Shown: positions 17,460-25,820 of the stretch, piece after piece
Position numbering within the stretch: the first letter of the stretch is position 1
Layout: every line of letters starts with the position of its first letter
Source: Xanthomonas sacchari
GTDB taxonomy: Bacteria > Pseudomonadota > Gammaproteobacteria > Xanthomonadales > Xanthomonadaceae
Length of the DNA stretch: 64,000 nt
Direction of reading: 5' to 3'
NCBI RefSeq assembly: GCF_024266585.1
Contig: NZ_CP100647.1
Span: 2,337,001 to 2,401,000 of the forward strand
The notes under the pieces: model-generated
Database searches by the model: none
Told to the model about the DNA's origin: nothing
Seen by the model: the letters and a program-made list of their open reading frames with translations, nothing else
Translations under genes and position numbers: made by a program

Positions 17460-18818
17460 ATGGGAAAACCGGTCCTGTACTTCCTGCACGCCCTCGGCTC
17501 GAGCGGGCGCGAGTGGTCTGCGGTGATCGAGTTTCTGGACGCGCGCTTCGACTGCATCGCACTGGACATTCCGGGCTTCGGCAATGCGCCGGCGTTGCGC
17601 CGTCCCGATGTGGCGGCGCTGGTCGATTGGTTCACGGGCGAGGTCGCGCGGGACAGGCCCGACTGCTGGTATGTCGTGGGCCACAGCATGGGCGGGAAGA
17701 TCGCCACCCTGGCCGCGGCGCGCGCACGCGACGGCATGGCCGGACTCGCCGGCCTGGCCGGGGTCGTCCTGGTGGCCGCATCGCCGCCCGCGCCCGAGCC
17801 GATGGACGAATCCCGGCGGCAGACCATGCTGTCCTGGTTCGCCGCCGCCGGTCCCACGCGGCAGCAGGCCGAGCAGTTCATCGACGACAACTGCGCGACG
17901 GCGTTGCCGACGCCGCCGCGCGACGGCGCCGTCGACGATGTGCTGCGCAGCAGCGCGCGCGCATGGAACGCCTGGCTCACGCATGGCAGCCGCGAGGATT
18001 GCGCGGCGCAAGCCGGCTGCATCGAAGTGCCCGCCCTGATCGTCGCGGGCAGCGAGGATGGCGATCTCGACGAAGCGGCGCAGCGGCGCTGGAACCTGCC
18101 GCATTACCGCGACGCGCGCCTCGCGGTGGTGGCGCAGGCCGCGCACCTGATCCCCTACGAACAGCCGCAGGCGCTCGCGGCGTTGATCGCCGCGCATGTC
18201 GACGGCACCGCAGCACGCCGGCTGCCCGACGACTTCGTGGCGTTGCTCAACGCGGAGCGTGTCGCGCCGCAGATGCGCAAGACGCTGCTGCATCGCCACG
18301 CAGGGCCGTCCAGCACGGCGAAAGGGGTATTGAGCGCGCGCCAGTCGAGCACGCTGGCCGCGGTGGTCGAACGCGTGCTGGACGGTGCCGGCGACGCCAG
18401 GGACATCGCACGCCGCATCGACGTCGATCTCGCCAGCGAAGTGGGCGACGGATGGCGCTTTGCCGATCTGCCCCCCGATCGTCTCGCCTGGCCGCTGGGG
18501 CTCGATGCGCTGGACGCACTGTCGGGCGGGTTCGCCGCCTTGTCCGCACAGGAGCAGGATCGTTGGCTGCATGCCATTTTCGTGCGCGAGGCGGGCGATT
18601 GTGCCGATTGCGGATGGAGCGCGGCGCAACTTGCCGCCTGGTTCGAAGACCTGCGCGCCGAGACCGTGCGGATCTGGACAAGCCTTCCCGTCACCATGGC
18701 CGCATTGGGCTACGACGGCTTCGCCGTGGGCGGATTGGGCGCGGGCAGCCCCGGTTACCAGGAAACCGCCGCCGATCGGCGCGAGGCGTGGCAGCTGTTG
18801 CCCAAGGCGCATCCATGA
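17460..18818 (+). CDS. Alpha/beta-hydrolase fused to a gluconate 2-dehydrogenase subunit 3-like domain
   Basis: A 452-residue two-domain protein. Residues 1 to about 250 form an alpha/beta-hydrolase with the nucleophile elbow GHSMGG (Ser76), an acid region VAGSEDGDLD (about 197-203) and the catalytic His in AAHLIPYEQP (about 229). From about 290 the sequence changes to a helical domain opening VLSARQSSTLAAVVERVL and ending GYDGFAVGGLGAGSPGYQ. This resembles the small subunit of membrane gluconate/alcohol dehydrogenases, which normally partners a GMC flavoprotein. The next gene is exactly such a GMC protein and overlaps this one by four bases (ATGA). No Tat or Sec signal is present, although free-standing subunit 3 proteins usually carry one. 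The subunit-3 call comes from motif resemblance and context. Confidence 0.78.
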   Translation: MGKPVLYFLHALGSSGREWSAVIEFLDARFDCIALDIPGFGNAPALRRPDVAALVDWFTGEVARDRPDCWYVVGHSMGGKIATLAAARARDGMAGLAGLAGVVLVAASPPAPEPMDESRRQTMLSWFAAAGPTRQQAEQFIDDNCATALPTPPRDGAVDDVLRSSARAWNAWLTHGSREDCAAQAGCIEVPALIVAGSEDGDLDEAAQRRWNLPHYRDARLAVVAQAAHLIPYEQPQALAALIAAHVDGTAARRLPDDFVALLNAERVAPQMRKTLLHRHAGPSSTAKGVLSARQSSTLAAVVERVLDGAGDARDIARRIDVDLASEVGDGWRFADLPPDRLAWPLGLDALDALSGGFAALSAQEQDRWLHAIFVREAGDCADCGWSAAQLAAWFEDLRAETVRIWTSLPVTMAALGYDGFAVGGLGAGSPGYQETAADRREAWQLLPKAHP

Positions 18819-20338
18819 CCGTCGCCTCGGCTGCTGTAGCGGATGCGGTCGTGGTCGGCAGTGGCGCCGGCGGCGGTCCGCTGGCCGCGCGGTTGGCGCA
18901 GGCCGGCGTCTCGGTGGTGGTGCTGGAAGCCGGCGCGGCGTTCGGCCCAGACGCGCACCGCGCGGACGAGCTGGCGACGGACATCTACTGGATGGACGAG
19001 CGCCTCAGCGGCGGGCGCACGCCGACGGCATTCGGCCCGAACAATTCCGGTGCGGGGCTCGGCGGTTCGACGCTGCATTGGGGCGCCTTCTGCCCGCGCC
19101 CGGACCCGCGCGATCTGCAACTGCGGACGCAGACCGGCCAGGGCGAAGACTGGCCGATCCCGCATCAGGAGCTGCTGTCCTATCTGCAGCGTGTCGAACG
19201 CTTCATCGGCGTGTCCGGGCCGGCGGTCTATCCATGGGATGGCGCGCGCTGCTATGCCTTCCCGCCCGCCCAGCGCAACGCGCCTGCCGAGGCGATGGCG
19301 CGCGGCTGCCGTGCCCTCGGCATCACCGCCGCCGATGCACCGGCGGCATTGGTCACCCGCACGCACGAACAGCCGCATTGGGGCATGCGGGTCGCCTGCA
19401 ACAATTGCGGTGCGTGTCATCAGGGCTGCAGCAACGGCGCCAAGGTCAGTGTGGATACGACTTGGTTGCCGTTGGCACGGGCGCATGGCGCCGACCTGCG
19501 CACCGATTGCCGGGTGGTCGGGATCGAGCGCGACGGCCGTGGCGCGGTCAGCGGCGTCGTCTACCGGCAGGGCGAGCGCGAACTGCGCCAGCGTTGCTCG
19601 GCCTTGTTCCTGTGCGCTGGCGGTGTGGAAACCCCGCGCTTGCTGCTGAACCTGGGACTGGCCAACTCCAGCGGCCAGGTCGGGCGCAATTTCATGGCGC
19701 ATGTCGCCACCCAGGTCTGGGGCGCGTTCGACATGGACATGCGCATGAACCGCGGCTACCCCTCGTCGCTGATGAGCGAGGACATGCTGCGCCCCGCGCA
19801 TGCCGGGTTTGCCGGGGGCTATCTGATCCAGAGCCTGGGCGTGCAGCCGGTGACGCTCGCCAACACCCTGGCGCGCGGCGCCGGACGCTGGGGCGCGGCG
19901 CTGGTGCGGACCATGATGCGTTACAACCGCCTGGCCGGCATCGGCGTCAATGGCGAATGCCTGCCGCAGGACGCCAATCGCCTGACGCTCGCCGACGAGC
20001 ACGACGCCTTCGGCCTGCGCAAGGCGCGCATCGACTTCAGCTACGGCCCCAACGAACAGGCGCTCGATGCCCACGCCAGGCGCACGCTGCAGGCGATCTG
20101 GGAGGCGGCCGGCGCCCAGGACATCTTCGCCGCCGCGCGCTCGGCGCACACGCTCGGCACCTGCCGGATGGGCCGCGATCCCGCGCGGGCCGTGGTCGAT
20201 CCGGACGGCCGTTCGTTCGACATCGGCAACCTCTACGTCTGCGACAACTCCGTGTTTCCCAGTGCGTTGGCGGCCAATCCCGGCTTGACGCAGATGGCGC
20301 TCGGCCTGCGCACCGCGGAGCGGTTTCTCGCGCAATAG
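18815..20338 (+). CDS. GMC-family FAD oxidoreductase with four-cysteine motif
   Basis: A 507-residue glucose-methanol-choline oxidoreductase, which oxidises an alcohol or sugar hydroxyl with FAD. The FAD motif GSGAGGGPLAARLAQAG lies at residues 15-31 with VVVLEAG after it. GLGGSTLHWGAF is the GMC signature region. The C-terminal part has AHTLGTCRMG and the active-site stretch NSVFPSALAANPGLT. Residues 195-205 read CNNCGACHQGC, a Cys-x2-Cys-x2-Cys-x3-Cys array that could bind an iron-sulfur cluster, as in FAD-dependent dehydrogenases that pass electrons to a cytochrome. No signal peptide and no cytochrome c gene are nearby. It probably works with the subunit-3-like domain encoded upstream. Confidence 0.9.
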   Translation: MTVASAAVADAVVVGSGAGGGPLAARLAQAGVSVVVLEAGAAFGPDAHRADELATDIYWMDERLSGGRTPTAFGPNNSGAGLGGSTLHWGAFCPRPDPRDLQLRTQTGQGEDWPIPHQELLSYLQRVERFIGVSGPAVYPWDGARCYAFPPAQRNAPAEAMARGCRALGITAADAPAALVTRTHEQPHWGMRVACNNCGACHQGCSNGAKVSVDTTWLPLARAHGADLRTDCRVVGIERDGRGAVSGVVYRQGERELRQRCSALFLCAGGVETPRLLLNLGLANSSGQVGRNFMAHVATQVWGAFDMDMRMNRGYPSSLMSEDMLRPAHAGFAGGYLIQSLGVQPVTLANTLARGAGRWGAALVRTMMRYNRLAGIGVNGECLPQDANRLTLADEHDAFGLRKARIDFSYGPNEQALDAHARRTLQAIWEAAGAQDIFAAARSAHTLGTCRMGRDPARAVVDPDGRSFDIGNLYVCDNSVFPSALAANPGLTQMALGLRTAERFLAQ

Positions 20339-20375
20339 GCGGTTGCTTCCCCTTCACTATAACGAGGACATCGAC

Positions 20376-21179
20376 ATGGACCTAGGCATCAACCATCGCA
20401 TTGCCCTGATCAGCGGCGCCGACTCGGGCATGGGCAAGGAAACCGCACGGCAACTGCTGCAGGCCGGCGTCCGCGTGGCCATCACCGACCGCGTCGATGG
20501 CACGCTCGAGGAGGCGCTGTCCGAACTGTCGGGCCTGGGCGAGGTCATCGCCGTGGCGGGCGATGTGAGGCGTGCGAACGATGTCGCGCAGATCTGGGCG
20601 CAGGTCCGGGCGCAACTGGGCGATCCGGATATCTACGTCAACGCGGCCGGCGTCACCGGCGCGACCGGCGACTTTCTGGACGTGAGCGATGCCGGGTGGC
20701 TCGAGACGCTGGACATCAACCTGATGGGCGCGGTGCGGATGTGCCGCGAAGCGATTCCCGCGATGCGCCGCAACCGATGGGGACGCATCGTGCTGTTCGC
20801 GTCCGAGGACGCCGTGCAGCCCTACGTGGACGAGCTGGCCTATTGCGCGTCGAAGGCGGGGATCCTGAGCCTCGCCAAGGGCCTGGCCAAGGCCTACGGC
20901 GGCGACAACGTGCTGGTCAATACGGTGTCGCCCGCGTTCATCCATACCCCGATGACCGACGCGATGATGCACAAGCGTGCGAAGGAGAAGGGAACGACCT
21001 TCGATGAAGCGGTGTCGTCGTTCCTGGACGAGGAGCGCCCCGGCATGGTCCTCAAGCGGCGTGGCCGGCCGGAAGAGGTGGCGGCGGCGGTCGCGTTTCT
21101 CTGCTCCGAGCGCGCCAGTTTCATCAATGGCGCCGGCATCCGGGTCGATTCCGGGTCGGTGCAGACCATCGCTGGTTGA
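20376..21179 (+). CDS. Short-chain dehydrogenase/reductase, third gene of the GMC operon
   Basis: A 267-residue classical SDR with SGADSGMG at the cofactor site, YVNAAGVTG, and the active site YCASK (ELAYCASKAGIL). The late RRGRPEEVAAAVAFLCSERA and GAGIRVDSGSVQTI are typical of the family. ATG at 20376 is chosen because GAGGA sits seven bases before it, and 33 in-frame bases upstream are ignored. It follows the GMC gene by 37 bases on the same strand and is probably in the same transcript. A joint pathway for a sugar or polyol is likely, but the substrate is unknown. Confidence 0.86.
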   Translation: MDLGINHRIALISGADSGMGKETARQLLQAGVRVAITDRVDGTLEEALSELSGLGEVIAVAGDVRRANDVAQIWAQVRAQLGDPDIYVNAAGVTGATGDFLDVSDAGWLETLDINLMGAVRMCREAIPAMRRNRWGRIVLFASEDAVQPYVDELAYCASKAGILSLAKGLAKAYGGDNVLVNTVSPAFIHTPMTDAMMHKRAKEKGTTFDEAVSSFLDEERPGMVLKRRGRPEEVAAAVAFLCSERASFINGAGIRVDSGSVQTIAG

Positions 21180-21416
21180 GTCGGAAGCGGCCTGAGGCGA
21201 CGACAGTGCTCCTGTGCGCTTCGCAGGAGCCCGCCGTCGAAGATGACGCTGTCTCAAGAGGGGCCGCAGGCAAACAGCAACTGCTGCTTCGGCGACTGGC
21301 GGTTCGACGGTAGCACGCGTGAGGAGCACACAGTGCGTGTTTCGCTGTCTCGCACCCGGCCACCGCGCCGGCGTGCCTGTGTACGGAACATCGCGTGAGT
21401 GCTGTTTTCGACGTGG

Positions 21417-21926
21417 CTAGCGCGACAGCAATTTGGCCTTCTGCGCCTGGAACTCGGCGTCGGTGAGTAGGCCTTTCTTTCGCAAGTCGTCCAGCTTCAG
21501 CAGTTCGGCGTATAGATCGGGCTGGGCGCCAAGTGTGTGCGCAGGCGCGCTGGCTGCGGCTGGCGAGGTGGCGCTCGCGTTCACCTCGATCTGAATGTCA
21601 GCTCGTGGCTGCAACCCGACGGCATCCTCAGCCCCCTGTGGGACCAGGCGGAACTGATACTCGACGTATGGCCATTAGCCCGGTCCGCCTGCGTCCACTG
21701 CTTGCATTGCCACCGGCACCGCCTGCATGTTCTGGGCAGCGGCGAAAGCGTTGGCGGCGAGGAGTGCCTTGCGCTTGGTCGTGGCGGCGCTTGCGAAGAT
21801 GCCGGCGTGATTCTTGACTGTCACCATCCACACGCCTGGCGATACCTTCACGAACTCGGGTTCACCGGCCTGCGCGGTGCAAGCTAGCACCATCCATAGC
21901 ACGGGCGCGAACAGAATGCGTTTCAT
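21417..21926 (-). pseudogene. Exported SHOCT-domain protein gene interrupted by an in-frame TAA
   Basis: From ATG at 21926 the frame encodes a signal peptide (MKRILFAPVLWMVLACTAQA), then a basic mature part (EFVKVSPGVWMVTVKNHAGI and KRKALLAANAFAAAQNMQAV), and stops at TAA 21675-21677 after 83 residues. The same frame continues at once with coding-like sequence: WPYVEYQFRLVPQGAEDAV, then a C-terminal SHOCT motif (LLKLDDLRKKGLLTDAEFQ) ending at 21417. The two parts together give about 168 residues, a normal length for such proteins. One substitution in the TAA would restore it. I read it as a recent nonsense pseudogene. A truncated but functional N-terminal product or stop read-through are alternatives. 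Confidence 0.72.
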
Positions 21927-22020
21927 GGTCTTCTTCCTCGGCGAGTGGTCGCAGTGCTGTCTCGTAAGGCTGTTGGGCTCCTCACGGTCCCGTGTCTCAT
22001 CATGGCACGCGGCAACGTGA

Positions 22021-22032
22021 CCGGTTAACCGG
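22021..22032. repeat. Perfect 12-bp palindrome
   Basis: CCGGTTAACCGG lies between the tmRNA terminator and the start of the broken SHOCT gene. It could be an operator for that gene, but nothing else supports a function. Confidence 0.3.
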
Positions 22033-22076
22033 ACGGTGTCGGTGGCGACAGGCGGGCCACTGGTTGGCATCAGGCA

Positions 22077-22116
22077 CAAAAAAAGCCGGATACCGATGCG
22101 ATCGGGATTCCGGCTT
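22077..22116 (-). terminator. Rho-independent terminator of tmRNA
   Basis: On the minus strand, just after the tmRNA 3' end, AAGCCGGA (rev. 22116-22109) pairs with TCCGGCTT (rev. 22090-22083), with an inner stem CCGAT/ATCGG, followed by a run of T residues. It is the best terminator in the window. Confidence 0.9.
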
Positions 22117-22142
22117 CGTTTGCACGTCCGTGGACGTTTGGA

Positions 22143-22494
22143 TGGTGGAGGTGGGCGGAATCGAACCGCCGTCCGAAGGCACTCCATCCCCGGCACTACA
22201 TGCTTAGCTCATCGTTGGATCTCGCCCCGGGACAGCACGATGTGCGAAGCGCATCCCGGGACCAGCCTGCTTGATTTAGCCAATGGCTGACAGGCAGCCA
22301 CCACCGGCGATTCCGTGATAATGACCCTACGTCGCGAGCACGGACACAAGCGATTTCGGGGCTAGGCCTTAAGCGGCCAGTGCGTAGTTGTCGTCGTTGG
22401 CAACTATAAGTTTGCGGCTGGATTTACGAGGAAAGCTGCCCCCTCGGCATGCGCCAAGCGATTTTGCAACCCCCGTCGAAACCAGTGCACCCCC
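22143..22494 (-). ncRNA. ssrA: tmRNA (transfer-messenger RNA)
   Basis: A 352-base tmRNA that rescues stalled ribosomes together with SmpB. The 5' end GGGGGTG (22494-22488) pairs with CACCTCC next to the encoded CCA at 22145-22143, and the tRNA-like domain keeps the T-arm GGTTCGATTCCGCC. The tag frame (22401-22369 on the minus strand) reads GCC AAC GAC GAC AAC TAC GCA CTG GCC GCT TAA, giving ANDDNYALAA. The ALAA end is the usual protease signal for ClpXP and related proteases. A promoter and a terminator flank the gene. It is complete, with no sign of an integrated element at its 3' end. Confidence 0.97.
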
Positions 22495-22522
22495 GGGGAC
22501 AACGTCAAACGCTGACCTGCAC

Positions 22523-22551
22523 AGTGTAGGGATCGGGGAGGGCAGTCACAA
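22523..22551 (-). promoter_or_regulatory. Sigma-70-type promoter of ssrA
   Basis: On the minus strand TTGTGA (22551-22546) and TACACT (22528-22523) are separated by 17 bases. The mature 5' end lies 28 bases after the -10 box, in line with a precursor that is trimmed at its 5' end. Confidence 0.6.
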
Positions 22552-22645
22552 GTCTTGCGACAGGCCGCGCTTAAGCTGGCTTCACTGCGGCGCCGGCCCT
22601 GCCGCGGCGCGGTCCCCCAGGCAACCCCCAGCATGGAGCAGCGCA

Positions 22646-25312
22646 ATGGCAAGCAGACAGTCGCGTGGCCGCAGCAGCGGACGCGTGTCCAAGACGCCCG
22701 TCACGTCCTCCACCCCGGCCCGCGCACAGGCCTCGGCCAAGGCGCAGCCGACATCTGACGGCAAGCCGACGGCGGCGGCCAGGACGGCCGCAAGCGGCGG
22801 CGCCGGCGCCAAAACGGCGCAGAAGGCCGCGACGGTATCGGCAGGTGCGTCGACAACGGCGCCTGCATCGGTACCGGCCGCTGCGCCGCCCAGGTCCAAC
22901 GCCGCGGGTCCCCGCACCGGCCGGCGCGCCGCGGCGGCGCCTGCCGCCACGCCGCCGGCCGACACCGCGCTGCGGCCCAAGGCCACCGGCGCAGGCTCGC
23001 TGGCGCAAGGGCGGGCACGCACGGTCGTCTACATCCATGGCATTGGCAATAAGCCGCCGGCCGAGGTGTTGCGCTGCCAGTGGGACCGCGCGTTGTTCGG
23101 TCGCGCGATGGGCGAACGCACGCGCATGGCCTACTGGGTCAATCGCGAACGCTATCCGTCGCCGGAGCCGGGCGACTGCCAGGATCAGGACCGCGGCCCG
23201 GTGTTGAACCAGGCCGAGCAGCGCGTGCTCAGCGCGCTCGGCCTGGCCCCGCAACTGGCCGATCTGCGCCAGCTCGCCGACACGCTGGCCGCCAGCGACG
23301 CCGAGCGTGCGCGGCTGCAGCAACTGCTGGACGAAGTGGAGGCGGTGGCACCGCCTGCGGCGAGCGCCGACGTGCATGCGCAAGGCGTGGTCGACGTGCT
23401 CAACCGCGCGCTGCTCAAGTTGATCTCCGCGGCGCTGCTGCAGGATGTGCACGACTTCTTCTTCGTGCCTGCGCGACGTGAGCAGATGCGTGAGAGCCTG
23501 CTGCAGCGCATCCGCGCCGGCGGCGGCCCGTTCGTGGTGATCGCGCACAGCCAGGGCTCGCTGATCGCCTACGACGTGCTGCGCGAGCTGCAGCCGCAGG
23601 ACTGCGAGGTGTCGCTGCTGCTCACGCTCGGCTCGCCGCTGGGGCTGCCGGTGGTGCGCAGCATGTTCAAGGAATGGACCGGCACGCCGAAGTTGCCGTT
23701 TCCGGCCTGCGTGGCGCGCTGGGTCAATGTCGCCGAGCGGCGCGACCCGGTGGCACTGGACGCCGATCTCGGCGACGACATCGCCGATGCCGACGGGCGC
23801 TTCCACAACATCGCCGGCTCGAAGATCAATCCGGATTGGCAGCACAACCCGCATTCCGCCGCCGGCTACCTGTCCATCCCCGACGTGCGTGCCGAGGTGC
23901 GGCGCGCGGTGGGAGTGGGCTTCGATCAGCCGATCGCGCATCCGGTACTGATCAAGGACCTGTCCGACCAGTTGGAGGCGCGCGCGCCGGACTATCGGCA
24001 CGAAGTGCTGATCGAGCTGGAGCGGTTGTCCGATGCCGGCGATCCGGCGCAGCGCAAGCACGCGCTGATCGCCGCGTTGCGTGCGCTCACCGAGGCCTCC
24101 ACCGGCCTGCATGGCGAGGCGCTGGATGCGCAGATCGAACTGGAGGACACCCTGCAGCGTTACGTGTCGGCGCGGCTGACCCGGTTCGAGATCGAGAGCC
24201 TGCGCGAGCGCTATCGCGACCTCAACCTGAAGCGCCTGTGGCGCGATGCGGGCAAGCGCGCGCTGATCTACCAGTCGCGCAGCACGATCCAGGTGGACGC
24301 GGCGCAGGTGGCCTATCGCGCGCTCGGCGCCGGCATCGGCTGGGCGGTGCTGGACAGCGGCATCGCCGCGGCGCATCCGCATTTCCACGCGTCCGGACAG
24401 CCGGCGACGGTATTGGCGCAATGGGACTGCACCCAGCGCGGGCGCCCGCGCGCGCTGCGCCCGGGCGAGGCCGGTTTCGACGCGCTCGACGGCAACGGCC
24501 ACGGCACCCACGTGGCCGGCATCATCGCCGGGCAATGCCAGGCGCCGCTGCCGGGCCTGCCGGCCGCCGCGCCGCTGCAGTTCGCCGGCATGGCGCCGCT
24601 GGCCCGGCTCTACGGGCTGAAGGTGCTGGACGACGACGGCAACGGCCGCGACTCGTGGATCATCAAGGGCGTGCAGCAGGTGGCCGAGCTCAACGAGCGC
24701 GCCGGCGAACTGGTGGTGCACGGGGTCAACCTGAGCCTGGGCGGCTACTTCGACGCCGAGAGCTATGGTTGCGGCTTCACTCCGCTGTGCAACGAACTGC
24801 GCCGGCTCTGGCGGCAGGGCGTGGTGGTGGTGATCGCGGCCGGCAACGACGGCCTGGCCTGGCTGATGCAGGGCGATGGCGAGGCCTACCCGCTGAACCT
24901 GGACCTGAGCATCGGCGACCCGGCCAACCTGGAGGAGTCACTGGCGGTGGGCTCGGTGCACAAGAGCAGCCCGCACAGCTACGGCATTTCGTATTTCTCC
25001 TCGCGCGGCCCGACCGCCGATGGCCGCTACAAGCCCGATCTGGTCGCACCGGGCGAAAAGATCCTGTCGGCGCACCACGGCTATGTGCTCGAGGATCCGG
25101 GCACCTGGATGGTGGAGATGAGCGGCACCAGCATGGCCGCGGCGCATGTGTCCGGGCTGATCGCCGCGTTCCTGTCGGTGCGCCGCGAGTTCATCGGCGC
25201 ACCGGACCGGGTCAAGCAACTGGTGCTGGCGCAGTGCCTGGACCTGCAGCGCGATCGCTACATGCAGGGCAGCGGGTTGCCGAGCTTGATGCGGATGCTT
25301 GGTGGGACGTGA
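22646..25312 (+). CDS. Large two-domain enzyme: lipase-like alpha/beta-hydrolase plus subtilisin (S8) peptidase
   Basis: An 888-residue protein. Residues 1-120 are Ala/Thr/Ser/Pro-rich and probably disordered, without a signal peptide. Residues about 125-430 form a lipase-like hydrolase (VVYIHGIGNKP, nucleophile AHSQGS with Ser302, then LTLGSPLGLPVVRSMF). A helical linker (430-550) leads to a subtilisin domain with the full triad: Asp570 in AVLDSGIA, His619 in GNGHGTHVAG and Ser829 in SGTSMAAAHVSG, plus AAGND near 731-735. The frame is open back into tmRNA, so ATG at 22646 (MASRQSRGRSSG) is chosen, 152 bases past the tmRNA 5' end. It is transcribed away from ssrA and separates ssrA from smpB. 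The role is unknown; the lack of an export signal suggests an intracellular protease. Confidence 0.88.
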   Translation: MASRQSRGRSSGRVSKTPVTSSTPARAQASAKAQPTSDGKPTAAARTAASGGAGAKTAQKAATVSAGASTTAPASVPAAAPPRSNAAGPRTGRRAAAAPAATPPADTALRPKATGAGSLAQGRARTVVYIHGIGNKPPAEVLRCQWDRALFGRAMGERTRMAYWVNRERYPSPEPGDCQDQDRGPVLNQAEQRVLSALGLAPQLADLRQLADTLAASDAERARLQQLLDEVEAVAPPAASADVHAQGVVDVLNRALLKLISAALLQDVHDFFFVPARREQMRESLLQRIRAGGGPFVVIAHSQGSLIAYDVLRELQPQDCEVSLLLTLGSPLGLPVVRSMFKEWTGTPKLPFPACVARWVNVAERRDPVALDADLGDDIADADGRFHNIAGSKINPDWQHNPHSAAGYLSIPDVRAEVRRAVGVGFDQPIAHPVLIKDLSDQLEARAPDYRHEVLIELERLSDAGDPAQRKHALIAALRALTEASTGLHGEALDAQIELEDTLQRYVSARLTRFEIESLRERYRDLNLKRLWRDAGKRALIYQSRSTIQVDAAQVAYRALGAGIGWAVLDSGIAAAHPHFHASGQPATVLAQWDCTQRGRPRALRPGEAGFDALDGNGHGTHVAGIIAGQCQAPLPGLPAAAPLQFAGMAPLARLYGLKVLDDDGNGRDSWIIKGVQQVAELNERAGELVVHGVNLSLGGYFDAESYGCGFTPLCNELRRLWRQGVVVVIAAGNDGLAWLMQGDGEAYPLNLDLSIGDPANLEESLAVGSVHKSSPHSYGISYFSSRGPTADGRYKPDLVAPGEKILSAHHGYVLEDPGTWMVEMSGTSMAAAHVSGLIAAFLSVRREFIGAPDRVKQLVLAQCLDLQRDRYMQGSGLPSLMRMLGGT

Positions 25313-25820
25313 GTGGGGCTGGGAGTGGGGATTTGGGATTGGGGATTCGCAACGGCGGCGCCTCGGCCCGTTTTGTCGGTTCTGTAGGAGCGGCTTCAGC
25401 CGCGACGCGGTGAGGCGCGGATTGAGGATTTAGGCGTGGGGATTCGCAACAGCGGTTCCCAGGCCACAATCGTCTTTCATGCGGGAATCTGCTTTCGCCG
25501 CCGTGGCTGAATGCCAGCGTGGCGGGATGAGGCCTTGAAACGGGCTGGCGCGCCTTCTGCAACCGGCGCGTCCGCATCGCGGCGAGATTCCCACTTCAGC
25601 GCGTCGCGGCTGAAGCCGCTCCCACACGGGCATCGGCGCGCCTGCGACGGGTGAGTCCCGTGCTTGCGGCTGAGCTGGTGCGTCTGGGAACTGCCGTTGC
25701 GCGTCCAGTCTCTAATCCCCAGTCCTCGGTCGCGGCTGAGGCCGCTCCTACGGGAGAGACTGGGCGGGCGGGGCAGCCGCCGTTGCGAATCCCCACTCCC
25801 GACTCCCCAATCCCCGCCCC
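25313..25820. repeat. Repeat-filled gap with three GGAGCGGCTTCAGCC-type elements
   Basis: About 500 bases without a gene between the subtilase fusion gene and the 3' end of smpB. Copies of the dispersed repeat lie at 25384-25406 (forward), 25603-25624 and 25729-25750 (reverse). GGGATTTGGGATTGGGGATT-type runs lie at about 25327-25350, and their complement at 25795-25820. The opposed copies could fold into long hairpins, so the region may end the transcripts of both convergent genes. Confidence 0.7.

Noticed and set aside
17239-17562. N-terminal extension of the GH15 ORF to 17562
   Set aside because: It would overlap the start of the hydrolase operon, and the extra residues look non-coding. 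The family N-terminus begins near LPIEQYG.
21208-21230. Terminator after the GMC-operon SDR gene
   Set aside because: GCTCCTG/CAGGAGC is only a seven-base stem with no T-run, too weak to call.
22143-22160. Mobile element integrated at the 3' end of ssrA
   Set aside because: ssrA is a known integration site, but no integrase gene and no second copy of the 3' end as an attachment site was found on that side.
22143-22180. Possible tRNA gene suggested by the T-arm and CCA
   Set aside because: It is the tRNA-like 3' end of tmRNA, which pairs with the 5' end at 22488-22494.
22388-22645. Upstream extension of the hydrolase-subtilase ORF
   Set aside because: It runs through the 5' part of tmRNA and its promoter. 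ATG at 22646 is free of these and begins a protein-like, if disordered, sequence.
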